Part shown: piece after piece, positions 48,740 to 61,240 of the stretch
How the letters are laid out: each line of letters opens with the position of its first letter
Numbering within the stretch: the stretch's first letter is position 1
Assembly: GCA_951799445.1 (NCBI GenBank)
Contig: OX637292.1
Location: 6,017,296 to 6,081,295 of the forward strand
Reading direction: 5' to 3'
DNA: 64,000 bases
Source: Pseudisothecium myosuroides
Lineage: Eukaryota; Streptophyta; Bryopsida; Hypnales; Lembophyllaceae
Position numbers and translations under genes: made by a program
The notes under the pieces: generated by a model
Databases searched by the model: none
Told to the model about the DNA's origin: nothing
The model's input: only the letters and a program-made list of their open reading frames with translations

Positions 48740-51709
48740 TCACATCCGTGATGAATCTCGCCCAAATACAAACCGCTTGGTCCAGTCAAATACCACTAGC
48801 GCCCGAGTGCGCCAGCTCACCTGCTTGCTAGCATACACTGAATACCATAACCACTGTGTGCTTCGGCCAATGGAGACCCAATCTCCAGGCAGCTGAGCCG
48901 CAGTTGTTTCGCCTCCCAAAGGAGCAAATTGACCCAAATGCCGATAGCGGAAAGGTGCGCAACGATGCTTACCACTTCCTCGGATGCGCATGGGGCCTTC
49001 ATCAGGATTTGCTGAAGCTAGATGGTTGAAAACGTGGGCAAGATACTCGCCCTGTTGTGCAGCCACCTGTGCTGTGGCAGGTCCTGCTTTCATCTGGCTG
49101 TCAACCTGAAAGGCACACATAACCAGATAAGATTAGATGTATGCAATCTTCAAGCAAACAGAGTAGCGAACTTATAAATTCTAGTTGGGCATTAGAGTTA
49201 ATCGTAAAGTGTGTGCAAGGCGGGACCAGGAGCCGGTGTTTGGAAAAAACACCGGACCAAACTCCATGGAGCACCCAAACTCAGGTCTAATTGAGTTTGG
49301 TGCCGTGTTTGTTTTGTTCTATTCTTAGTTAAACCTTCCTCTGACCCTCTGACACAGGTTCACAAACACAGGACAACTTTACGATTAACTCTATTATCTG
49401 CTGAGATATAGTGCAGAATGTCTTGTAAGCTGCAGGGCAATGGCACATTTCAATAAAATACACAAAACCAACCTTGCAAATCGCCTCACTGAAGTGCTCA
49501 AGATCAAGCTTCGTCTCTTTCCCGCTCAGCATGGCTTTCTCCAGAAGTCCCATGACCCCTTTCAAATGCTGCCGCTCCATATAAAGTTCAATTTGAGGGT
49601 AGCGAAGTTTAACTTGCTCCATGGTGTTCACAAACTCCTTAACAGACAAGTATCCATCATTATCAACGTCAGCTAACTTAAATATGTAAGAAATATCTTC
49701 TGCAATTTTACGTTGTTCAACAGTTGCACAATCTCCAAGTGCATAGACCCCTTCCGTATTTTTGACGCGTAGCCATTCGTCTGTTGCGAGCACTCTACGA
49801 TCGGTTTGTCCGATCTGTTTCATGTAGTCCGCTACCACTGGACGAGTACCAATTCCTGCAACAACAAAACAGGTCACTCCTATTAAATACCTTCAAGAGC
49901 TGCAATAACAAATGTTAAAACAAACAAATAAATCCATAGCTCGGATCTTCACAGAACTAAAGGCATAAATGCAAGTGATATGAGAGAATTTCGAAGATTT
50001 CCATCAGCCTTGTTTACAACCACTTCATACTCGACCACAAATCCTGCACTAGCCTCCGAGAGCACCCAATAGTGTTAACAAGAGAATTCTTCCAGTGGTC
50101 GTAAAAAAGCACCCCGTCATTTCTGACCATTTTTACCCCAATATTGCTAGAGCATGAAGTTGGAAAATTCCAACAGTGAACAAAAATGATAGTACCTGTT
50201 GACCAGACAATCATGCCATAAGGAATCTCAACAAATTCCCCAGTGCTTTTGCTCTTGAAGGAAATGGATTCTTCTGAGACTCCCAGAACTCGGCTTCCAA
50301 TCTTCACATCGATTCCATCCCTAGAAAACTTCTGCTCCGCATATTCACTGATACGCCCATCAAATGTGTTGAGGATGTGATCAGCTGACTGCACTACGGA
50401 TATCTGTATATGCTTCTGCAACTCTGGGTATAAACACATAAGATCTTCATGAACAAGGTCGTGGAGCTCGGCAGCAAATTCAATTCCTGTAGGGCCTCCA
50501 CCCACTATCACAAAGTGGAGCAATCGCTTCCTGGTAATTAGATTTGAAATGGTTAGCTTCATATGGAAGAAGTTCAGAGGAAAAAGAAATGATCGGACCA
50601 CCACAAGGCTCCGAAATCATAGTTGCTAGAAAGCATTGATGTCAAGGATGTCAGAGTAAAGACGCTAGCAAGAAAATGGTATCTACGTTCACGTACACCA
50701 CTATGTTGCCATATTTCATAGCACAATTTAAAACTGGAACAATTTTGAATGCCATGAAACCGTGAATCAAATCCCTGCGAACTACCGTGCAGATAGGGAA
50801 GCGAAGTAGTGGCTAACAAAGGAAAAAACAAAATAGTAGATTCGAAAATCAGGAATGAAGAGAAGCTGACCTGTCCTCATCTGATAGGTGTGGCAGACTT
50901 GCAGTCTCAAAGCAATCCACAATTCGTCCACGTATCTTTTCAGCATCTTCAATCTCTTTCAGAAAAAGGCAGTACTTTTCAACACCCTTCGTACCAAATG
51001 TATTGGAAGTAGCTCCAACAGCCACAACCAGGTAGTCATAATCAAGCTCAAATTCTTCTTTACCTTTACAAGTAAAACTGGAAGCATCTTTGCAGAAGAC
51101 CTTCTTGTTCGCTGCATCAATCTTTGTGCATTCAGCCTCTAGGAAAAGCACGTCTTTCTTTCGTATAATCCGTCGAATTGGCTCTGTGATACTCCGAGCC
51201 TCCACTGTGCCAGATGTTACACTAGGCAGCAAGGGAGTGAACACAAAATAATTGCGAGGAGATACAACTCGCACGTCATACTTAGATGGGTCCAGGTTCT
51301 TAAGAAAACTGATTCCTCCCCATCCAGTGCCAAGAATCACGACTTTCTTCTTCGTAGAACCACTTGAAGTCGCCACCATGGCATCTGGTCCAGGGGAGAC
51401 ACTATCCTGACCAGCATCTGCAAGCGCGATAAAAAGACCAGCTCCCAAACAACCAGTGGCAGCAACTGCGAGAAGGTAAGATTTTCCTTGAACTTTTTTC
51501 TTCCCGTACGTCAAGACCCTAAGGACCATTCCACTTTGGCTCTGTTGCTGAAGCGGGGAGGAGCATTCGGCTCCAGAACGCGAGCTGAAACGGTTTGCAC
51601 TGGGAAATAAACCCTGCTGCGATTTATTAGTAATAAGCTTCGGTGGAGAATATACACGCCTCTGCAAGCAGGATCTCGCCACAGCCCACAGCAGCCGGTT
51701 TCCAGGCAT
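48740..51709 (-). CDS. External mitochondrial NAD(P)H:ubiquinone oxidoreductase (type II, EF-hand, NDB1-like)
   Basis: This gene encodes a rotenone-insensitive flavoenzyme that passes electrons from cytosolic NAD(P)H to ubiquinone on the outer face of the inner mitochondrial membrane, without pumping protons. Exons on the minus strand: 51709-50871, 50530-50196, 49855-49473 and 49105-48740; together 1,923 nt, 640 aa. All three introns are GT-AG and keep the frame. Residues 1 to about 70 are basic and Ser-rich (mitochondrial targeting), with a hydrophobic stretch at 79-97. FAD-binding GTGWGG is at 127-132, the NAD(P)H-binding GGGPTG at 290-295, and YALGDC at 429-434. A canonical EF-hand loop DVDNDGYLSVKE lies at 454-465, in the insertion that distinguishes NDB from NDA/NDC, implying Ca2+ control. 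The C-terminus ends in the conserved FGRDSSRM. The second Rossmann fold has Gln327 (VVQSADH) where NADH-specific enzymes carry Glu, which suggests NADPH. The protein is longer than the usual 570-580 aa, mainly at the N-terminus. Intron 3 holds a MITE. Confidence 0.95.
49195..49391. mobile_element. 197-bp TA-flanked MITE inside NDB intron 3
   Basis: The 16-bp terminal repeats are perfect: GAGTTAATCGTAAAGT (49195-49210) and ACTTTACGATTAACTC (49376-49391), bordered by TA (49193-49194, 49392-49393). The ends differ by one base from those of the MITE at 8171. It fills over half of the 367-bp intron and lies clear of both splice sites. An inner hairpin CCGGTGTTT/AAACACCGG spans 49233-49255. Confidence 0.87.
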
Positions 51710-53313
51710 TTTGATATATACAGCAGACGTTGTAGTCTAAGTACCAATCAAACGACAACACCCCTGATCAGGTTACTCCAAAGCTCCCACGTCGTATCTG
51801 ATTTGTCAATACACATTCTGCAAAATTCACAACAACAAGCCAGTTATAAGAATATCTCTTTTTCAACCAACGATCTCGCCTACCTCTTGTATCGCTAAGT
51901 TGTTCCATCCGACAAAATGGACCAGCTACAGTCCCATGTACGTAACAATCGTGTTTGATACCAACAAGATTCTTGAGTAGTATACTGATTTCATTTCTCA
52001 GTACAATAACATTGAAACTGGCAGCGTGGGAGAAACAAATATGCGAGACTGATGGAGGCATAAAAATTAATACCAAATTTATCATCATAAACCCTTAAAA
52101 CAGATGAATTTAGAAGAACCCTTAAAAGAGAAAATTACTAGGTCTTCGAAAAATCCCTGCCCAGGTGTGATGGAGCCGATTGCCTAAACACTTTGGCTCT
52201 GTTGCTGAACCGGAGAGGCCTCTGCATTTGTAAAAAATGCAATCACAATGCTCCGCAAAATTTAGAATCCGAATCCGGTAATGAAGTCACATTTGCCGCA
52301 ACAATTAATCTAGTATGGAGGCAGTATATTGGCGAAAAAAAAACTTATTTATAAGTCCGAGCTTCAGTTCAGCCTTCCCAAACAGATAAGCAGATTCCAT
52401 ACGCCCGATTCCATGCCCGATTCCACGACGCGCAGAGTTTAAAATCTAGAGTGGCGCAGTCAAACTCACCATAACAGAAACGCCAAGTCAATCAGTGCGC
52501 TTAGTCATCCCCGAAAAGAACGAAATGAACAATGCTCCACCAATGTAGAATCCAGATCTCACCAATCAAGTCGCGTTTCGAAGGAACAACTAATCACCAA
52601 AACATGTAATTCTCATCAATCTCAAACCGTCATTTCATTCCAGCCTTCTCCCAAACAAATACACCGATTCCGCATAAACCCAAAATTTAAAATCTACCCA
52701 ACAACAGTCAATCGTACCAAAACAAGAAACGCCAGGCGCATCGTCTCCCGAAAACTAAAAAAGACACGAACACGGCTTCAAATTCCAAAACCAAGAACCC
52801 ACAAGAGTAACATTTCCGAAGTCTGGAATCTAGAATAGGTCGTCGTTCGCCCTCGCAACACCTAACCTCCACAACAACATCAAGAAATTCCATACCGATG
52901 GAAAAATCTCAAAACCCTGAATTCGGGAATGGAATACCTACTTGCACGGAAAGTGGCAGGAAAGGCGCTTGCGTGAAGATGCTCCCGAGGTCCTCCATAG
53001 CTGGGAATTGGAACTAAATTTTTAGCGGAAGTTGTCGGATTGGCCGGGATGAGTGGCGCACTCACTGGCGCAGCACTGTAAGTTTAGAAGCTTGAAGGAG
53101 AATTGCGAAGTGACGAATGGGAGGCTCTTCTGGTCCGCCATTGTACAGTACAGTAAGCTCAGATTGCGAGAATGCAAGCCACTTGGACGGAGGGCCAAGG
53201 TGGCTAGATGCGACGGATATCTCTGCGACTTCGCGGCTTCAGCAGGAGTCACGTGTATCTCGGCGACTCGGCTAGCGTCCGAGGAGGGCTTCCTTTCTTA
53301 TTAAGACGGGCAG
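51710..53313 (-). promoter_or_regulatory. NDB upstream region, possible leader exon
   Basis: This 1.6-kb region of balanced GC precedes the NDB start codon and should hold its promoter and 5' UTR. The bases before the ATG include TGGTACTTAG (about 51738-51747 on the minus strand), a possible splice acceptor. A plausible donor (GCAAGTAGGTATT, minus strand) occurs near 52935-52945, after a short open frame from 53065. A 5' UTR intron is therefore possible but unproven; joining these sites does not extend the NDB frame. I could not identify a convincing TATA box. Confidence 0.4.
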
Positions 53314-56300
53314 TTTCTTTTTTTTTCTTCTTTTTTTTGAAACACATGGACCAATTCCATTGATAAAGGAAAAGGTACAGAGAACTAGAGGACCGAGTCC
53401 CCGGCGGCAATTTTTACATTTTCTAAGACAATATCCGAAAAAAAAATTCCTTAAAAGCAAGCAATAAGCCGGCGAGAGAAAGCATGGCGGAAGAAAGGTC
53501 AACATAGTAGGTGAAGCCTGCCGAGGCAGGTCACCTTAAAGACCACACAATCCACGGCCAAACTCAAGCAAAGGCCCCCATCTTAGATTGAGCAAGTTTC
53601 CAGCTCAACTTAAGATAAACTCTCTCACCGAAAAAATCATTATGAAGCCATATACTATCGAACCTCTCGAGGAAGACTCCTCCTTTGTCGAGGTAGAGGG
53701 CGCAGAGCTTGGTAGTTTTAAACCAAGCAACTCGGGCGTGATCAATGATGGCTTCCTAGAGAACTTGCTCCAGTTTCTGAGTCGGCCAATCATTGTTGTT
53801 GAAACAAATGGCGTTACGATCAAGCCAGGCTGTCTAGATGACTGAATATTTAATAAGGGATCACATTGTTGTGCCCTTCCTTAAATGTCTGGGGAGTTTG
53901 GAACCCAAGAGGCACTGTTGACAAGTGAGAGCAGGCCAGCGCCCCGCCTTTGGGGGAATCCTCAAGGCTAGATAGAGAACAGAGAGGACAAAGTTCCATG
54001 CATGTTGAGTCTTAGCACAATGGTGAAATTTGTGAAGGATTGTCTCATCCAGCCTATCTTGGCAACTCTGACAAATGGTAGGAATGTTTGGGTTGGCAAT
54101 CTTGCACCAACAATGAACAGCCACTACACAATGATATACTGACCAAAAAAACCCTGCATCTTTTTGAGGACAAGATTTATGCCAAACCTCATTCCACTTA
54201 GGTTTATATCCCGTCACCATCTCCCTGCGCCACTTCTCATGGATTGGTTTGGCGAGGGACGAATGGTTGGTGAGAAGAGAGCGACCAAGTTTTGTTGTAT
54301 ATGAATGGAGTGGCCCCAAATCACCCCATGACCATCTTCCAGGATCAAAGAAGAGCTCTGCAATGATTCCCACATATAGTGGGGGTCCGGATTTGGGTTG
54401 AACAACTCTCACGCGCTTGTGCCACCCAATAAGAAGTTGGTCCTCGGATGGTAAAGGATGAGCTTTGAAAGCTGATGAAGCAGGTCCAATTGTAAAACTT
54501 TGATGTCCTATGGGGAGTTCAATAAGCTGGTAGTCAGGCAATATTCTTGGCTTGAATTGAGCGGTTGTGCAGAAAACCAATGAAGGAAGTTGATCTTCTT
54601 CATTGGCAAACACGCCTAGGTATTCTTGTTGTCTTGTAACATACCGGTAGTCCTTGATTATTGGTAGTCCGTCAAGCTCCTAGAATCGATGCTATCATTC
54701 TAGTGTAGGTGTGGATCTCGTTCTCTAACATCTCAATTTTCTCCCTTGCTATGTCCCAAGATAAGAAAGAGAGATCAACAACATCCTAGATATCCTTGAT
54801 CTGACCCATGCCTTTGGACATGAGGATGATAGTTCTATTAATAGAGAGCCCATGAATGCCATCAAGGAAATGTGTCATCCACCAAAGCGGGGAGGTAAGA
54901 ACTTCGTCACAATTTTTTGGAGGTTGAGCTACAACATGCCGATTGAGGAGTTGCCAGGCTCTAATGATCCTATCCAAAGCTCGAGAGCCTTTACAAGCAC
55001 GAAATTTGTGTAATAATGCCCATTGGGGCATGGCGGGCCAAGACCCAAAGGTTTGAGGCCTACATTGTAGTAACCAATACCAGAGAAGAAATTGTAAGTT
55101 AGATGATCCTGAAAGCATTGCTTTAAGAATCCACTTAGCCATCAAGGCATGAAGAGCTTCTTCTGGGTCCACTAGGTTAAGGCCCCCCACTTGGCGAGAA
55201 GCACAACAGTCTGACCAACTTACTCTAGTTCGACTATGATGGCCAAGCCTAACCAAAGGAAGTCTCGGATCTTGCGGATGATAGCTAAGGTGCTCCTCCA
55301 AATGGTGATGAAGTACCATAAGGTGCTGAGAAGGATAGAATTGTTAGTAACTGTTTGTCCTGCCAAAAAAAGATGGATGTTGGTCCAATAGCTGAGTTTC
55401 TTACGAATCTTAGAAGCTAAGAATTCATCAACGTCGGTCGTATGTAGGTCAATACCAAAAGGAAAGCCCAATACTTTAGATAGTTGGTGCTCTACTGCCC
55501 ATGGGCACTCGATATTTGAAAGCCAAGTAGGAGCAGGCTCAGGTGAGAGCTAATAGGCTAAACTCTTAGGCCAATTGATTGGAAGCCCTACTGCCATGCT
55601 ATACTTTTCAATAAGAAGTGCTAAACGGCGGAAGTACCTATCTTCGGCTTTAATCATGAAGTTAACATCGTCCGCATATTGGCTAACGATGAGCTGTTCT
55701 GATGCTGTTGATGGAAGGGAGATGCCTGATAACTTTCCTTTGCTCAAAAAGTATTTAGCTGCAACGTTAAGGGCTTTCCCAACAAATAGAAATAAGTAAG
55801 GGGCCAAGGGACACCCTTGTTTAATTCCACAAAGCACTGGGAAGGAGTTAGTGTCTACACCATTGATACACACTGAGGCCTCCGCGTCTATGAAGATAAT
55901 CTTGACTAATTCCACAAAACTGGAAGGAATTCCATAGACTCTAGCACTTTGAATAGGAAAGGGAGATATACTGTATCATATGCCATTTGAAAGTCAAGTT
56001 TCAACAAAATAGCATCCTGGTCAGATTCCTTGGCCCAAGAAATGGTTTCATGAAGAAGGAGGATGTTAGCTAATATGTACCTAGTGGATATGAAGGCCGT
56101 TTGATATGGACTAATCACTGCTACCAAAATAGATTGTAGGCGTCTCTGGAGGGCTTTGACTAGGATTTTATAAGAAACATTGAGGAGGCTAATTGGCCTC
56201 CAATTACCAATATCTTCCCTTGTCCCTCCTTTGTGTAACAATGCAATCGTCCCTCGATTCATACCCTTGGGGAGAAAACCTTGAGAAATAGATTGGAGTA

Positions 56301-56700
56301 TGATAGAAGTAAATTCTTTCCCAATCAAATACCAATATTTTCGGTAAATTTCTATGATGAGGCCATCAGGACCCGGGGTTTTGTGAGAGGCCATGGCCTC
56401 TAAAGCTAGCTTAAGTTCGTGGGTAGTAATTGGATTAGAAAGGGAGTCCTTCGCTTCCTGAGGGATGTCATCCGAGAACAATCATAAAAAAATCAACCAT
56501 AGCTTTCGAGTTGGCTGGTGAGTCTGGATGTGTTGTGTATAAACGACTGTAGAAGTCAGAGCATACCTGTCGCACTCCAGTTGGCTCTTCTATGAGTTGA
56601 CCTTGGGAGTTATGAAGAGAAGTAATAGTTGAAGAAATTGGCTTCTCTCGAGTTGCCTTAAAAAACTCAGCTGATACCAAATCCTCGCAAATTTTCTAAC
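53314..56700 (-). mobile_element. 5'-truncated L1-type LINE with poly(A) tail
   Basis: The insertion is about 3.4 kb in minus orientation. Its 3' end is marked by a poly(A) tail (T-rich run 53314-53338 on the plus strand). It contains a broken ORF2 from the linker before the reverse transcriptase through the Cys-rich C-terminus, then a 3' UTR of about 220 bp. The endonuclease domain and ORF1 are absent, consistent with incomplete reverse transcription. The exact 5' boundary is uncertain, between 56700 and about 57030. I could not see target duplications. Confidence 0.88.
53564..56680 (-). pseudogene. LINE ORF2 reverse transcriptase, frameshifted
   Basis: Order along the minus strand: linker (EFFKATREKPISSTITSL, about 56660); reverse transcriptase SHKTPGPDGLIIEIYRKYW (about 56390), NWRPISLLNVSYKILVKAL (about 56190) and KLDFQMAYDTV (about 56000), with the motif A Asp intact. 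After a frameshift near 55910 come GIKQGCPLAPYLFLF and the catalytic SQYADDVNF box (about 55680). The thumb follows (YWTNIHLFLAGQTV, 55380), then VGGLNLVDPEEAL (55180), and a zinc-knuckle-like segment CQSCQDRLDETILHKFHHC (about 54030-54070). The C-terminus ends in KMGAFA and a TGA at 53564-53566. Catalytic residues are present, but at least three frame changes and several stops (for example near 54785, 55550 and 53850) make it non-functional. Confidence 0.88.
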
Positions 56701-58960
56701 AAATGCAAGAACATATGCAGTTTCATCTTTACGGTGGCAGCCCAACCAAGCAGGGTTTTTTTTTCTGGTGATTTGCTCGGTGATTTGTCGCCAAATTGTC
56801 AGTCCCGTGAGCCACTGCACCATGCTCCCTCCAAATATACACCTTTCCTGGGAGGGCATAGAGGGCTTCACTGTTGATCTACAATGCCAGAAAAACCCGC
56901 TGCCAGACACCCTCAAGTTTGAGAGTGGGCTCCTTCCATCTGAGTCCTTCAGATGGAGGGACGGCTCTGATGGAAGGGCGATTTTGGGGAGATCATCTTG
57001 GCTGGCTTGGCAGGCCGGGTTCCTTTGACAACATAATAACTTCATGATTACATGCCAGAAGATCACAAATTAACATGCACTTATAAAACTAATTACACTA
57101 TTGTCCTGCTATAAGACCATCTTTGTGGATTATTTTATATACAAAATATTGGTGATTTGTAGTCATTCATCTAATTTAGATTAAAAAATTTAAGATGGGA
57201 ATTTATATAATGGATGGGTGATTGTAATCATTGATAACATGTAGATAAAAATTGAAATTATAAATGTCCAATTTTTATTTATACATCAAGTTAAATATAT
57301 GTTATTATTGTTTTAATTATATCATAAACAAAAAATTCTCATTATCTCATGAATGTTGGAATGATGGGCCAAAAAAACTTAATGTACAACATTAAATTAT
57401 GTTTTGCATAATGTGCAACATTTCAACCTATAAAACTATCATCTCATTGCATTCCATAAAAGTTGAAGACACCTCTATAGAACTAAATCTCAAATAAACC
57501 ACTTCACTACTATTTCAACCAATCATAAAAAATTACAAAATGAAAGTGTTCAAATTGTAATTTTTGTGAATTAGAGAAGTTTCATTCTATAAATTCATTT
57601 GAAAAATATCTATTCATTTTATTTGAAATTCAAATGTATGGATGTTTTTTAATAAGGATGACATATATATACTTTTTGGAGTTGAAGCTACAAAAATGTT
57701 AAAGAAACATCAATTTATAATAGCTTTCGGTTATTCCTAAAGTCTTTAGATACTTACAAGTTAATGTTTATAATGGTTTTAGAAATGACCTCATTTACAC
57801 TTTCGAACTAAATTCATATTGCACACACAATCTTTTTTACTTTAAATGTTTAAATAATTCTCCAACCCCTGTTTGGGGGAATAATACGTTGTTGCATTAT
57901 AAATGCACCAGGGGGGATCTCATTCGCGGCCTTGTTGAGGGCTGAAATTTTTCCTAATGGAGGGGAGGCACCACCACTGTCCTCATAGTACTCTTTGTGG
58001 GATTTGGTAGCCCCCCCATTAGCTGGTTGAAATGGCTATATGTGAGGTTTAGTTTTTGGAAGACCATCCTCCAAAGTATTCAAATCAGCAGCAAACAAAT
58101 TTAACAAGCAAGCTAACCACCCTATACCAAAATCAAGAAGCAAATCAATTTTCATCATGGTAGTGATGTCCTACCATGATGAGACTTGATTTACCGGCAA
58201 GCAGATCCTAATCCTCAGTATCATGTAGTATCACTCCACTTCAAGATTGTTGATTCTACCTCCTTGTTGATTTTTGGGTCACATATCTGCTTCTGCTGCT
58301 TATGGAGTGGTTGCTCCTTCTTGGTCGTTAGGTGACCTCACAGTAGCTTGGGGAACAGGGATGCCAGACAAGGAATTTTTGAAGTCTAGCGTCCCTTATT
58401 CAAGAGCCAAAGAGTGTGGCTTCATAGGAAGACTCGCCAAAGTGATCAAAAGTCTATTCATAGCTACTATTTTAATATTTTTAAGAGAATCTTTGGCACT
58501 ATTGAAGAGAAACTATTCAGCACGTGGGGACAAAAAGACTATCAAATGGCTTAGTGAGGCACAACCAAGACTCACTAGTTGCCCCAGCCCTCGCCACTCT
58601 TTGAAGTGGTCAGGCATCATTTTGCACTTGAAGTGCGTGGTGTAGGCCACTATTTCAAGCCCAGCCACGCCCACTAGTTGAGTCAAGTTGTTGCGCGAGC
58701 CGCCATAGGATTGCTCCTACATGTTAGCTTTTGCTCTCAAAATGTTTGCGTGATGCCATGTGTTGACAAAGTTTGATGACGGGATTCTACACAATCTGTG
58801 ATTATGCAACACTAAAGAAGCACTTTAAAATTGAGTGTTCGGTCAAATTTTTCATGTGGCTACTTTAAAAATTGTAGTTGGAAGATTGATGTTAGGATGC
58901 AAACTTCCAACAAATGGCCTACCAAGAGTCGTTGAGACTATGTTTGGGTGGCCATGCTCT
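56701..58960. other. Intergenic DNA; GC-rich start, then AT-rich
   Basis: 56741-57030 is unusually GC-rich beside the LINE truncation point, open on both strands but without a domain; it may be a separate insertion. A 123-aa open stretch at 58274-58645 (plus) has no recognisable domain. Tandem GGG/CCC runs lie near 57900-58010. Confidence 0.45.
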
Positions 58961-58964
58961 TAAC

Positions 58965-59655
58965 CCCTCAAGGCTCAACAACTTTTTGACAATGGAGATT
59001 TTCAATGAATTGTCCCATTTTGATATTTTTTGCACATGGATATGCTTGAATTTTTAAATTTTAACCATACTAAAGTAAAGACTACTTTGTCTTGTATACA
59101 TGGAATTAATTGTGGAAAATGACTGTTGGATTTTTAGATTATAAAATTTTTGGATGATTAACTTTATAGGCAAAAAATGCAGCTTTTGGAAAAGAAAAAT
59201 TTAAAAAAAATGAATGATACTTTTTTACCCTTCCAAAAATTGGTATTGGAATCTAAAGCAAAATTAATATTTTTTAATTTAAAAAACAAAACAAAAAAAC
59301 AATCTCAAATTTGTACAAATTTTCAAATCAAAGGAGTAGAAAGCCAAAATTGACCCGGGAATTGACCAAATTGGATCCTACAAAATTAAAAAAAAACTTA
59401 TATAATTATGCATTAATTTTTGAAATTTAACAATTGATATTATTAATATATTGTTTGAAACATGTTCAAAAAATTTGGAACCATTCTAATTATTTTTGTA
59501 TTCTTAATCACAATAGATTGAACCTTGTATTTTAAAAATTGCTAAAAATATAAATTTGAATTTTTTTCTCAAGATTCAATTTTTTTTATACTGAACAAAG
59601 ACCAGAAATGTCCAAGAATTTTTTTTTCATCCCTACTATTCCTTTCATTGAAAAA
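58965..59655 (-). mobile_element. Truncated TTAA element related to 29745-31188
   Basis: TTAA (58961-58964) precedes CCCCTCAAGGCTCAACAAC. About 690 bp match the left part of 29745-31188 in order (CAATGGAGATTTTC, AAGACTACTTTGTCT, GAACCTTGTATTT, CATCCCTACTATTCCTTT). Similarity stops near 59655; the other end is missing. Confidence 0.72.
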
Positions 59656-59659
59656 AATT

Positions 59660-61240
59660 ACATTGAGTAGAGAAAATCCCTCTCAGAAGAAGAGACTATC
59701 ACCTCATACGAAATGAATCAATTTCAAACCCTAAAACTTTATGCACATCCTCAAATTAAAAAAAAATACACCTAATCATTGACCTTAGCATCACTATTTC
59801 TAGGGCTTCCTGAATTACATTGCTACTGCCCTCCAAAGTAAAATAGAAACATAAACGCAAAACAGTTGAAGGAACAGTGATTCAACTTTGAAAGATGTGG
59901 TCACCTCTGTCCACAAAAGTCTCGGTCCAATTTTATCCTGACACCTCATGAAGCTACTTGGCAAACCTACCAAGCCATAATCTCAATTTCAAGGAAATAA
60001 AATGAATTAAGAATACAAAGTTAGGATTCCCAAATACATTAACAAAAATACTAGTATGCTATTTTTAGGCACTTCAAATTTTTTACCAAATAACCTGCAA
60101 AGTTTTGTCCTAGCTAAATGATTCATAAAACACATTCTGAACGGCTAAATAAGTAGTGTAGAGGGATATGAAAGCAATCATTTATATAAGAATGGAAATA
60201 GATGTGCATATCAATTCTTGGGGTAGGCCTCAAATAGAGTCACTGCGCACGTTTTCATTAGTTGGCAGGTGGCAAGGTCTGTACACTCAAATAATTCTTA
60301 AAGTCCACTTGAACAAGCTCAGTGCCTTCCATCGCTTCTTCTCCTTCCAAGATCGTTTCAACAACAAATGTACAAAGAATGAGCAGTATTTCTCCACCCA
60401 CAAAAGATCGCAAAGTAAAATTTGAACTTGATATGAAAAAGGCAAACATGCCCTTATAGTTGGTGGCGCGAAAGAAGTCAAATCCACGGAAAGCGGTTGA
60501 GTGGATTGTTTATTGTTCGGTTCTCTCCCAAGCCCAGAAGTCCCAATAGATCTTTCACTTCGTCATTGCTCACGACCCTAACCTAGGGTTTGACTGTGTA
60601 CACTTTTGAATTCATGCACGCACACATTAATAGGCATCCGTATAGCACCAAGGATGTGTCGGGCATGACCTTTCTTTATGTGTGTACTTTTGCTTTGGTG
60701 AAGAAGACTTCAGTACGTTCTTTGCATTGTAAATCCCTCTGTCAATGTATTCCCCGGGCGTGCCACCTATGGAGCTGAATTCAACGGGTGCCTTTTTTCT
60801 TGCAGGCATACTTGCGCTTTGGCTTTGCCTCTCGCATCTGCACATTTTTTTTGCTAATAAATATACTCCGCTGCAAACGAAAGACTGCAACACCCAAAAG
60901 AGCAAAACTGAAACCACAGTAATTTCAAGAATGCCCGTCTTTCTTTTGTGAAGTTGTGTGCCATACAAAGCTCAAGGACCACTTGCCACCATGTCCTAGA
61001 AAAATGCTTTGAATAATGTGGCGTGAAGCTCTTTTGGGAAACTATTGTCGCTATTTTCTTTGCGCTTGGAACCCCAACCAAGTAACTTTGCAGAATGACG
61101 ATTATACAGATAGCGCAATTGTATCCCTTCTAAATTTTCAAATCCTCATATATTCTTGCATCAATAGGAAGAAGATGCAAAACAAGGTAGGTGTGATTAA
61201 GGAATTCCAAAAACACTCACCTCTTATTTAGGAAAAATTG
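59660..61240. other. Intergenic DNA, moderate GC after 60.1 kb
   Basis: Several overlapping short open stretches exist, chiefly on the minus strand (60968-60627 has one predicted membrane helix). None is supported as a gene. AAACCCTAGGTTAGGGT (minus strand, about 60577-60593) contains a telo-box-like AAACCCTA motif, often found in plant 5' regions. Confidence 0.4.

Noticed and set aside
52880..53065. 61-aa frame as an extra NDB coding exon
   Set aside because: Joining its possible donor to the acceptor before the NDB ATG does not continue the NDB frame; at most it is leader sequence.
56590..57066. 158-aa frame as the LINE endonuclease
   Set aside because: It lacks endonuclease motifs; its end is an out-of-frame reading of the LINE linker and its start is an unrelated GC-rich stretch.
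60627..60968. 113-aa membrane-like ORF (minus)
   Set aside because: One hydrophobic segment only, no family, and overlapping frames on both strands; not enough to call a gene.
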